Assembly (NCBI GenBank): GCA_030141605.1
Contig: JAQGDQ010000156.1
Span: forward strand, 186,001 to 250,000
From: Tubiluchus corallicola
Lineage: Eukaryota; Priapulida; Priapulimorpha; Priapulimorphida; Tubiluchidae
DNA: 64,000 nucleotides
Direction: 5' to 3'
Part shown: one piece after another, positions 1-12,800 of the stretch
Layout of the letters: each line of letters begins with the position of its first letter
Numbering within the stretch: position 1 is the stretch's first letter
The notes under the pieces: model-generated
The model's input: only the letters and a program-made list of their open reading frames with translations
Told to the model about the DNA's origin: nothing
Databases searched by the model: none
Made by a program: the position numbers and the translations under genes

Positions 1-858
1 TACAAGGGCCTAGAGCTCCTAGAAGTTAGTGCACAATAATTGCACTTTTTAGGTTACTAATGTGTTTTTAGAACGGAGTAGCGCAATAAGTACCGTTTTA
101 GTGCTCAAATTAGGCAAAAACCATTGATGATAAAATGAAAATTTGTGTGAGCAAAGTAAAGAAAATCATCGTTGAAATGAAGTGTGCGTCATTAACTGAA
201 AAAGAGGTGTCAAATGTTTAATGGTAAATGCTAAATGGGAAGTCGTTAAGCGAGGACTTTCTGTACTTAGCTTGTACAAACCTGTTTATCTGTTTAAAGC
301 ACTTTATGTAAGTAGAAAAGAAAATCCTGGCTCACGTCAATATGTGAAACTCACCTTACAAAGTGCACCCCTTGGCTCACCGTAAAACATATTATTAATC
401 TTATTGACAAGATAAAGTAATTTTTGCTATTGTTTAATTAATGAAGTCTGTGTGACGAATGCTGTGTGTGATTATTTTTTCAGTGTTATTTACCTACTTT
501 GTCAGGTGTTATTTAAACTTGTTTCAAATAACGTACCATTAAAATGGCTGCGCCTAACGGTCTTCGCGGAAGTTTAAATTTATACATTTTCTACAGCTTA
601 CTGTGCAAGCCCTTTATGCAACAAGACAGCACCATAAGTGATATAAAATTTCAAGACGAATTTTTAAACTTTACTTATGAAGAGTATTTTGTTGTGCTTT
701 TAGAATGTATAATTGTATGATTGCATGCGTGCATGTGCGTGCGTGCGTGCATGCATGAGTGTGCGTGCACACATGTAACATGGAAGTCAGTATCTTCATT
801 ACTGTTTCGTGATGATTCATTTTGTAGGGTGTTGTTAGCATTGTATTTTTGTTTTTAG
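1..858. other. Probable intron of the KIAA1549-like gene, no exon recognised
   Basis: The first recognisable exon starts after the acceptor TTTTTAG at 852-858 with one base completing a codon, so upstream coding sequence must exist. I see no supported exon, RNA gene or transposon here, only AT-rich sequence and a short GTGC/GCAT-rich simple repeat near 725-775. Confidence 0.5.
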
Positions 859-3800
859 TGCTCTTGTTACAAAAGTGTCCTATGTGGTATTTGGGGAGGA
901 GGACAAGCGTGTTCCTGAGTCACAAGATGATGGACTTGACACGGACAGTTTAGAGGAAAGCCTATTTGTTGAAAGTCAAGGAGCTCTGCAACTTTATCCT
1001 GCTGATGTTACATTTGATATTAATAAGCAGTATATGGTATGTATATGACTTTTAAGAATTGTTGAACATAAGGTTTTCCTAAACAACCCACTTTATTAGA
1101 AAAATTTAACATTTCTACTGCATACTAGCAATCATCATCTGGGAATATATATAAAGAAATATGAAAATCTTTCCTGTTGATGACTGTAGTTGTAACTGTC
1201 TACTGTAGTAGAAACGTTGCATTTTTCTAGTAAAGATTTAAAAAAAATTATTATCTAGCATGGTTATTTATGAAATATATTGTTCTTGTCATAAAAAACT
1301 TAAAAAAACTTCATAAGAAGATATGTCTTACTTATCATTTATCATTGTATTTGGAAGTTGGCATTATCATTCTATTAAGTGGTAACATATTTTCACATAC
1401 TTTCTTTGCGTGTCATTAAATGTGAAATGCCCCAATGCTATCCAGTGTGCCCCAAAATACATAAGTGATCTTGGACATGGTACTTCACACCCTACCTGTC
1501 ACTGAACAACAGATACAATAATTATCACCTCTTACATAAATAAAACAATGCTGATATCTTCACTTGTCCATTGTGTTAAGTCAAGATATATGTTTCAAAA
1601 TTTCATATAAGTGTTTGTGTCTAAGATAGCAAAAAATATAATTTTATGATTGTGTTGGCTAAAAGACGGGAATTTCTGCATATTCTGGAATTTGTGAATT
1701 GCTGGTATATATATATTGTGACATAGTCATTTTGTTTACATACAATTAATAGTTTTTTCTTTAAATGTTTATGAGACTGATTTTTGCCAGGGATAATAAT
1801 AAAATACGTTATGAAGGTGTATATGGTGCATTCATTGGCATTGTGGCAATGTTATTTCTGCTAAAATTGAAATTTCCAAATGGTTAGACGTGTCAGTATG
1901 TGCACTAGGATAACTGTCCTTAGCAATGAAATAAAACAGATTTCTTGAAAATTCTTCATTTGTCATAGCATTAATCTCATTGGTTGTGGTGATATCACAT
2001 ACATTGTCGTACTATTACAAACAAGGACTGCACTTCACCATTGGTAGCGTTAACCTCTCTCAAAGCTCACTCTTGTAAAAATTTTACAGAAAGGTTGTTT
2101 TGAAAACTGGCTTTAAAAATATAATTTTGTTTTAAGACGAGTTGTATGCAGGCATGTCGAAATATGTTGCATCACAGCTTACACATCTCTATCTTGCAGG
2201 TCTCTTATTGTTTTGATATTGAACTTTACGTCATTAAACTTTCAGTGTATCATCAGTGTGAAAATTTCTGCAAAGTGACAATTATTTTATTACTGTTAAA
2301 TTAAATCAAGCTTTTCTGAGGATTTTCAATTACTTATTGAGCTATTGGTTTAGTAATTGATTAGCTAAATTATAGCTTTAATATCAAAAAACAAAATTAT
2401 GTATTCTTTGTCATAATAAAACAATTAGCTACCACTTTTGAAACTTTAATGAACAATTTTAGTTGGAGCATCTTTCTTTACTATTTTTTTATACAGGTGT
2501 TTGTGCGAGGTGACGTCAACAACAAAAACCGGGCGGACGTGGAATCGGCCATTATCAATGCATGGTCGGCCTTGCTGCCCGATGTTGATCCAGCAAATAT
2601 TCAGGTTGTTTCTGCAAAGAAAGAGCAGTTTGTAAAGACCGGAAGTAAACCATGTTTCCAGAGCAACTGGTACTCTCTCAGGATTGTCTCCGAATGGTAA
2701 GTAACATAATTGTGACGGTGTTGTCAGGATTGTGTCTGAATGGTAAGTAACATAATTGTGACGGTGTTGTCAGGATTGTCTCCGAATGGTAAGTAACATA
2801 ATTGTGACGGTGTTGTCAGGATTGTCTCCGAATGGTAAGTAACATAATTGTGACGGTGTTGTCAGGATTGTCTCCGAATGGTAAGTAACATAATTGTGAC
2901 GGTGTTGTCAGGATTGTCTCCGAACGGTAAGTAACATAATTGTGACGGTGTTGTCAGGATTGTGTCCGAATGGTAAGTAACATAATTGTGACGGTGTTGT
3001 CAGGATTGTCTCCGAATGGTAAGTAACATAATTGTGACGGTGTTGTCAGGATTGTCTCCGAATGGTAAGTAACATAATTGTGACGGTGTTGTCAGGATTG
3101 TCTCTGAATGGTAAGTCACATAATTGTGATGGTGTTGTCAGGATTGTCTCCGAATGGTAAGTAACATAATTGTGATGGTGTTGACAGGATTGTCTCTGAA
3201 TGGTAAGTCACATAATTGTGACGGTGTTGTCAGGATTGTCTCAGAATGGTAAGTTACATAATTGAGACGGTGTTGTCAGGATTGTGTCTGAATGGTAAGT
3301 AACATAATTGTGACGGTGTTGTCAGGATTGTCTCTGAATGGTAAGTCACATAATTGTGACGGTGTTGTCAGGATTGTCTCCGAATGGTAAGTAACATAAT
3401 TGTGACGGTGTTGTCAGGATTGTCTCTGAATGGTAAGTAACATAATTGTGACGGTGTTGTCAGGATTGTCTCCGAACGGTAAGTAACATAATTGTGACGG
3501 TGTTGTCAGGATTGTGTCCGAATGGTAAGTAACATAATTGTGACGGTGTTGTCAGGATTGTCTCCGAATGGTAAGTAACATAATTGTGACGGTGTTGTCA
3601 GGATTGTCTTCGAATGGTAAGTAACATAATTGTGACGGTGTTGTCAGGATTGTGTCCGAATGGTAAGTAACATAATTGTGACGGTGTTGTCAGGATTGTC
3701 TTCGAATGGTAAGTAACATAATTGTGACGGTGTTGTCAGGATTGTCTCAGAATGGTATGTAACATAATTGTGACGGTGTTGTCAGGATCGTCTCCGAATG

Positions 3801-6800
3801 GTAAGTAACATAAGTAACAGTTGATATTTATTACCCAAAGGGTTTTTTATTTTTTATACATTGAATAGGAATGATTTATGTACAAATGCAGGAAATTTAG
3901 ATGTGAATTTAATTCTAGTGAACCAGTGACCGGTCTCAGCTACTTTGCCATTGTGAACGGTCATATTTTGGACCCCATGATGATGTTTGGACCGCCACAG
4001 CTGAGCTTGGACAACAGCCTGAGATTGTACAATCTGGCTTGCAACTGTCCGCATGTAGCTAAAGTGCATGAATTGTATCTAAACCAGCAACATGTACCAC
4101 GAAAAAGAGAACAATTGCACCGTGCTATTCAACAGGCATGGGACTCGCTAGAAAGAGGTAAGTGCATTACAATTTAGTTTACACATTCGAGTGAGTCGAG
4201 TACATTAGTGACTGACACAGATATATATTATGTAATGATAAGCTCATAATCATTCACTATGTTATTGTTATACAAGCAAAACATTGTCTATGTGATGAAA
4301 TCTTATTCTACCTATTATTATCATCTTAGAATATTGTCATCATTACAGAATTTTAAAAAGCACATAAAATCACACCTGTTTAGACAACATTATGGATCAT
4401 AGCAATACCTGTACATTAGAGTAAAGTATGTTGACACGATACTATGACTGCTTTGAAAATCGATTTTTTATTACTATTTACAATTAGTATGATTTCGTGA
4501 TTTTAGAATCACTAATTTCATAGTGACTGCGTATGTAATTTTATGTTATAACAGACCTTTCAATTATAAAGCACATCGAGATTACATGATGAGATGCCCT
4601 ATACAAATAATAAATTATTATTATTATGATAATTAGAATGCATTAAGGAATAATAAGAATAAATGTTCTTAATTTGCAACAATTTCATTCATGTAGAATG
4701 ATGATACAGCCTAGAAAGAGAGAAATCAGCAGTTGAAAGACATTAAGATCAAAAACTCTTACAAGTTCAGTATTACATTTCTACAACATTCAATTAACAC
4801 AAATATTGCTAATGGAAGTTTTTAGCTTATAAAATGTTATTATCACCTTTTAAAGCTGCAACACATAACATTTATATACAGTATATATCCAGTAAACCCC
4901 GGTGTTAAGCAAATTTTCGTTAAATGAAACCATGCGTCTATTAAAATGTATCGTAAATGTATGGGATGGATTTCTAGCTGCATCTGGCCTAAAGGAGCAA
5001 TATTGCCTTGATTATATTTAATGTTTTGGGAGTTTTATTACTTATACAACATAACATAGAAATGTAACAATCAACAGTTAATGCACAGGTATAAAACTAC
5101 TCACTGTTTATAATATACTAATAATTTTACATGTTAAATTTCAAAACGTGGGGTTTCCAAATCAATATATATATATTGTGGGTCATCAACTTTGTTCTTT
5201 TTTTGTTTTATGCTAACTGCTTATACTTGATTTCCTTTGCAAATGCAAATGAAATCATTGATTTGACGTCGCCAACTACTAAGCCTACACCCAGATGATG
5301 AAGCTGGCTGTGTGCATTGTCTCTGTGGGCTGCAGTTGAGTTGACCGCTGTACCCCAGTGACAAATTATGAACTGCTAGAACGTTAGGTGCTGTTAAACC
5401 ACATAGCCTTTGTTCGTTTTCCCCGTCTGTGACTTACTTTTGTCACTGTTCCTTTTACAGCACAGTAGCGTTGTCAAACATGCAATTATAAGTATAAGGA
5501 AGAGAAAAGCACTTCCAATAATCACGACGAGTAGCCATAGTCTGATGCTGTCCCCTGGGTCTTCTGTCGTCACAACGGTAGTCGTCGACTCCGTTGTCGA
5601 TTCTGTGGTTGGGGCTATGGTAGTTGGTGGCTCCGGAAATGGGTTCAGGTTTAACGTGGCTGAGACTAAGTTGGATAAACCACTTCCGGCTTCCTGGTCA
5701 TCATAGGTGATTACGGTATACCATAGTGTGAATTCTCCTGAAATTGAAGATTACAACTAATAAAAAATTTGATACAAAACTGTCACTACTATTGTCATAT
5801 TACAGCGTGTGGTTGAAAACTTGACTTTGTACGCATTACACAAGTTCTGAATCCCAGCATTATACAAAGTTAAACTGAGGTCTTTGGCTAACAAGTCATT
5901 GTTAATTTTAATGCAGTGAGCCTTGCCTGTTCTTCCGGCTTTAATGACGAGTTTTTCTGCTCCTCCAGACTTCCTTGGTGACGACAAATCTGTTTCGGAA
6001 CCTTCGGCCAAGTGCTTTTCTTCAATTTTTGTTTGGTTTTCTGTTTGGTCATTCAGCGCATCAAAGTCGTCGCTCATGTAGACTTCATATCTAGCAGCTA
6101 AAATGGTATAACTTGTAAACGATTGTAGAAATTAATCAATTGATGTTTTTCCTGCTTTGTCAGAATGGTAACATTCTTTAAATATTAAGGATTAGACATT
6201 ATATCGGTCCAAATAAATACAACTTATAATATAAGTACACGCTGTTGCATGCACGAACACGTGCACTCACGCAGCACACATACACACACATGCATTAAAA
6301 TCTCAAGAGCTTAAACCAAACTTTGGCCATTGAGTGTTTTCTGCCATAGTTGCTCAGATGTAACTTATCTGTCACTGCAGTTGAAATTTTTTAATGTAGA
6401 TATTTAATACAGACGAAGGTGCAGTTGAGACTCGAGCGTCCTTAGATACCCGAATAGAGACATAACACGAATCAACACTTTTTTGTGTTGCTACCGTAAG
6501 TTTCCCCCTACTATCATAGGTACAGGTAGCTCTGTTGGATTGTGTGCTGCAAGAAGGTAATTTCGGTCCTGCTCTGTCATGTTGACTGGTAGTTCAGTTG
6601 GCAGAACATGGGTAGTTATCCCGGGTCTCGAGTTCAAATCCTGACTAGTCCATAATTTTTCAGCATCTCCTTTCTTTCTCCAGCTCATTATCCACAATGG
6701 GTGGTAATTGTTAAAATAAGCAACAGTGGTTTATGAACATTCTGGCAATAACAGTTGTAATCTATGACTAACTAATTAATGATATGAATATTATAATCAT

Positions 6801-9800
6801 ACCTGTTCCAGCATCAAGATCCTTTCCTGGTGCAGTCCATTCTATTGTAACAGTAGCATTTTCTAAATCTATTTTTGTCACTTTTAAGTTTTTAATGTCA
6901 CTCGGAGGATGATTCACTGACCCTGTAATCATACAAAAATAATAATGCTGGTATTCCACTTTACTATTCCATTTGCGACATTTTCACAGCAGCCATGAGT
7001 TCATATCTTCCTGAAGATACGTGAGCACTCTTTTCTTGAAAATAATAAATTTGAAATGATTAATATGCATAGTTTGCATTTCGTTTTAATATTTCTATCA
7101 TTAGTTCTCAAACTGAGCAAGTATTAAGTACATGCATTATGAAACAGAAACTACGTTTTCAAAGCAGTCAATACTAAGCACCATGTATGCCATTCATCTT
7201 AAATTAGTTTTTCAAGGCATCTTGTACCTGGTGTGTATCCGTCTGGTACGGAAAATGAACCGGCCGTTGCAGATCTTTGCAATCCTTCAAGAACTATGTC
7301 ATTACTACGTTTCCTCAAATAGTTTTGCACCCCTCGGCCCACAACTCTGTCGGGACTAACGATCGTGTTTGCTCCATCATTGCTTACTGATACCTGCAAA
7401 TTTGTTTATGTAAGATTAAAATCAGAGTTGTACTTATTGCCATCTGTAAATAACTATTCTGATGAAACTAATTAAAGAACTTTCTAACCTTGACAGTGTA
7501 CCGTCCACCTCGGTTGAAGTCCAAAAAGAAAGCTGAGTATACTCCGTCGTGCCTTTTTACATCGGCAGCTAAAAAATGAGAGTTTCTACTTTCAGTGTTC
7601 AAGATATGTAACAGTCTGCAAATTAATATACACAATGTGAACAAACATACAACAACTTTGACAGTCCTCATTCTACATGCTCAGATCATTAGCACTGGAG
7701 TGCAGCACTGACTTAATGTGCTCCTAGTTTACCGGGACCAAATGTGCCGGCATCGAGAGCTTTTGTTTTGTGGTTTTCTTAACTTAACCTTGCAGTAGTT
7801 TCATACAAACTCATTTTTCATACAATTTTGATTGGATTCTTTGAAAAAAGTTCTGTGCAATAGAAGCCTTGTAGTTCAGTTTGCTTGGAGCATTTTATTT
7901 AAATTATGATGTTCAGAACTCAGAGTCAGAATTAGAATTACATCAAAAAAAAAAGTTTACTGAAATGTGACATTTTGATACAAAACTGCGTCATGTGGCA
8001 TTCAAAATTTTTGTCGTTTTGCAGCTATACCAACAATGACCTACGTGACAGTAATTCTTGCATATGTAAACTAGTTTACCTGATCCAGTGTCATATAATT
8101 TTAGCTCTACTATGCTGCTACCTGGTTGTTCAAGCTTGGCAAATGCTTTACCCACATGACAGTAATTTTTGCATAACTACTTTACCTGATCCAGTGTCAT
8201 ATAATTCCAACTCTACTGTGCTGCTACCTGGTTGTTCAACTTCGGCAAATACTTTAGCTCCTAATACTGGAAACACACCTACGATAGAACAGCATCTTAT
8301 AATCATATTGTTACAACAGCCACTGAAAATAACATGGTTTTGTTGAAAACTCCTACGACTCAATCTAAACATTTCAACATTTGCTCAAGTTATCGTCAAG
8401 AAAAAAAATATACACCTTAAAAACAGAGATAGTACAGTTAGTGCTAATAAAAAAATTGACGATTAAAAAATATGCAAATGAAATTTTGTAAACCGTCAAT
8501 TAGACATGTGATGAGGTGAGATGAATACATTGTGTTTAAGCATAGACAGTAAATGGGTTAACCTACTGGTATAGACATTTAGAATAGTATTGGAAATTTA
8601 AATTTAAATTCTAATTAATATAAAAAAGTAGCCATTTGCATCTTAGTACAAGTACCACAGGAAACAGGAATAAGAAACTAAGTTGAAACAGCGGATGTTA
8701 CAAAAACAGAAAGAAGATGACCATGGAACTTGACTATAGAACAGGGACAAAGGCAAAGATTAAGACTGTGTTTTAAGAGAAGTCCCACCTGGGACAATAA
8801 GAAGATTCTTCATCAATAGTTGAGTGTCAGTATAGGATAGCACTTCAAAACTGTCCATTGTGCCCCAAATACTAAGTAATCTTGGCCGGGTGTGTGTGGG
8901 ATATTCAGTGGCATTGTGGGAATGTTATTTATGCTGAAATTATAATTTCCACGTGGTAAACATATCAGTAGGTGCACTAGGTTAACTCACTTTGCAAACG
9001 AAATAAAACAGATTGCTTGAAAATCCTTTATTTCTAGTATCTTTAATCTCATTGGACGTGGTGATCTCACTTACCTTGTCGTACTATTACAAACAAGGAC
9101 TGCACTTCACCGTTGGAAGCGTCAACCTCTCTCAAAGCCCACTCTGCTTCCACTGTTATCGGTGTAATGTTGTAACGCGGCAGAGTTGTTATCATCACAA
9201 TAACATCGAGTGCATTTAAATGATAATTGTCAATCCTGCATGCGTATGATCCTGGCTGCAACAGGTGATGTAAATCTTACATTGCAAGAACTGAGTATAT
9301 TTACCCGACTAGACTTACTTTGATTCAAAAACAAAACAGAAAAAATCACTTTACATGTTGTGGTAATGAAACAATGTTATGATGGCATGACAAAATTACT
9401 ATTAACGACATAAACTGATGACTTCAGTGCAGCTCAACCGAATCAGAAATCTGCGTTGACATATTAAAGTTAAACTGGTCAAGTTCACCTAACATATGTA
9501 ACACTTATAAACTGGATGGGGGCCTGTTATACCAACCAACAACGACTGATATTTCATAACAATTATAGGCAGGTATTACATAGAAAACAATGCAGTGAAT
9601 TACTGAACTACGGAGAAATAGTTACAGCTCATTTAGGTTTTCACAAGTCCATAGGAACTAAGACTGAAGACATGCTGACATGCTCACTACGCATGTCACA
9701 GAAGGATAATTTAAGCGTAGTCATTTAACTGTGATGTATGAAATTCTGCAATTAATGCAGTTGCCAATGTTTGTCACAAGGATAGATATGAAAAAATCTC

Positions 9801-12800
9801 TGGTGTTTTTATCATTATTTTATTCCCTACCATACTTGCTAACTTTTAATTCTCACACGCTTGGTTACTGAATAATTGTAGTACTAACTGCACTGATTAT
9901 TCTAAAGTTCCGATCATAAAACCAAGTTTAAAGATTTCTTTCATCTACTCACGCCTGCATCAGGCATTTGTATGTTTACATGCTTGCTTTCTAAATTCCA
10001 ATCGTACTCTGGTGATCCTAGCGTTATGACAGTTCCATCCGGTTTTGCTATTTTCACAATGATAGGTATGTAATTTGGTAGGGGAAGTCCATGTGCATCA
10101 GAGTATGTTAATGAAAAATACGTGTCTATTCCCACAGTATTGTCAATGTAGATCTCAAATTCTCTAGACGTGTTTTGTGCAATTGATTGCTCGACTTTGC
10201 TGAGTATCTCAATTCGAGTTTCCGATGAGTCTAAATTAAACAATTAATCGTCTTTGTAGTCAGACAGACAAAAGTAACATGACAATAATAGACAAACAGT
10301 TGTTTGTAACGTTGATCTCAGGGGGCTGTCTTGTTTAAATAAATGCCTTTTATTTTAGATTTATAAGATTTTAAGGTAAATGAGGACATGGCAGGTGAAT
10401 TTCATTATCATTCATAATCCAACAAATACTTTAAATTATTAAAAACACATTATTAAATTATTAGTAAGTAGTCACTAAAATCAAGACATCAGTGGCATTT
10501 AGTTATTCTTTTGCTTCTAATAAACATAAGTTTTGGTTGAAATACTAGTAATCTTGAAATTCTATGCAGCTTTGCTGCATTTAAAATTCCTACTGGTCTT
10601 GATTTTTGCTAAAACAAGTCTTTTATTTGTGGTGTTTTGTACTTTTTTTGTGTCATTTTAATTAAAAATAACATTTTTATCTTAATAATCAAAAATAAAC
10701 TAGAGCGATGAAATTTAAATTATTTAGTGACAGTTACCACTTCCATGTTGAGAAATAGCTAAAAAAGCTTGATGCAGGCTGACAGCTGTAACACTGTCAC
10801 TGAAGAAATATTCAAGGCCTCCTGTTCTGTTCGATAATATTTCTAAATTGTTGGTTGCGCTTGATGTAATTGCAATTGTGTGCACGATTACATGTTCCTT
10901 AACAACCTGAAAAGATATGGTTCAACATTAGCCTTGAATTAAAAAGCTGAAGAATCTGCAAAAGCAGCAAATGGCAAGAAAAGTGGTTCCATTGCGTGGA
11001 GCAGTTCCTTTTTAGCCACCTACATCAATATCTACATAGCTGTGTTATATATAGTATTTAGCATCTACTTTGGCTTAGATACATAAGCACGACCACAAAA
11101 TTTAGCAACATACATGTGAATGTATTTGAATGGAAAAGCTCCATTGTAAAAACAATTTCATCGAATTCAACTCTTTTTCTTCTCCTTCTCAACCACACCC
11201 CATTTTCTTTTAGGAATTCTGTCCTGCAATCAATACATTTTATCTTCATCAGCCTGTCTACCAATGTCCATGGCTCTGTTTAAAGCAGGACTGACCTCAC
11301 AAATGCCTTGTAAATCCCTCCTCCACTCCCCAGTGAACTTGTAGATTTTGCACGCCAAAGTTGCACAGGTCTGCCAACATTAGGCAGCACTTGGGTTAAA
11401 CATCGAACGTTCGAGTTCGATTCGAAAAATTTTCTTAATTCGAATTCGATTTGAACCTCAAATTATGGATTTGAATAATTCACCACCTTCAACTACATAC
11501 GTTCTTTATCATTCAAACGCTGTTGAGACAGCATGCAAACAGCACGATTTCTGTGCACAGTTTTTAAACAAATATTTGTGTTTTTCCTGCAAATCAAAAT
11601 CAAGTAATATGCATGATATTTGTGAGACTGCTTTTTATATATTCGAAAATCGTATTCAATTTGGATTTGAAATCTTCAAATTTTTTTTATTCGAGTTAAA
11701 AAATCAGAAGTTCAATTCGATTTGAATTGGCTTTCTAGTAGACAATGCCCACCTCTACCCAGCACTCCAATGCATGCAGCAAGATTTCAAGCGGAGATGA
11801 AAACATTGAAAGAAAGAGGATGCTCAAAGGGTTTTCAAACGTCAATACAAATTAAACAAATGACAGAAACCAAGGGACAGGCTTGGTCAGTGGACTAGTA
11901 TGATAATTACCTCATCTATTACGTCACGGATGTATGGATAACTGTTCTCTATTCCGTCACTCATAACAATTAGATAGCTTCCCTTGATGTTTTGTGTACC
12001 TTGTTTTGATAGTACTTCTAATCCCTTCAGCACTCCTGCAGATATATCGCATGTATTAGTGGGCTTCTATATTATGCTGATCATTACAAGATCTATCGTG
12101 AAATCCAAAGATTGGAGTCCACGTACGAGTAAGGCGTGATGCATGATCCATGATGTGTATTGCATATACAACAGTTTGTACTTGAACATATATTTTCCAT
12201 GTGTACGTTACGCGCTCTCCATGCAGAGGGGAAACTTTTGTTGCTTAGGTGATTTAGCGAATTTTCAAGTTTTCGGTGACCAGTCTCCCGACTGGCTTCC
12301 TGGTCGGGTGAGTTATGGTCACTTCAGGACCTACCCACACAAATATTTCTACCACTTGAGCTTTTGAAAGTGGAAGAAGTGCATATTTATGTTGTTCTAC
12401 ATTTACTTGCAGTTCCTTCACTAAGTGATGATACACGCTATATTGTTCTCTTCCCTGCAAAATGTTAGGCACCCAAATGTGTGCTTTCTGTTAAAATCTT
12501 CTAATGACACAATGGTAAGCTAATGCCCACCACTCTGATTATTTCTTGATCACGATTTGAAAATTCGATAAACTTCCACTTACTATTATTTGCAATTGCA
12601 GTTTCAGACAGTGCATTGCTGGCTGTGACCCCAGATGTGCACAGCAGTCCTACCTTAATTACTTACACTAGACAATACTCAGAATTTTTTCCTTACCTGC
12701 CCCAATAGATGTACCTCCATTTGCACTGTCAGGCAGTGCATTGCTGAGTGTGACTCTAGTTGTGTTATCAATAAACAACATTTCCGATAGGACGGTTGCA

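Noticed and set aside
2679-3824. CRISPR-like array
   Set aside because: Units are continuous 46-bp tandem repeats with no unique spacers, in a eukaryotic intron.
6577-6652. A tRNA gene
   Set aside because: The A and B boxes are present, but the anticodon stem and acceptor pairing are poor, and the sequence recurs with the same 3' tail at two other places, so it is a SINE.
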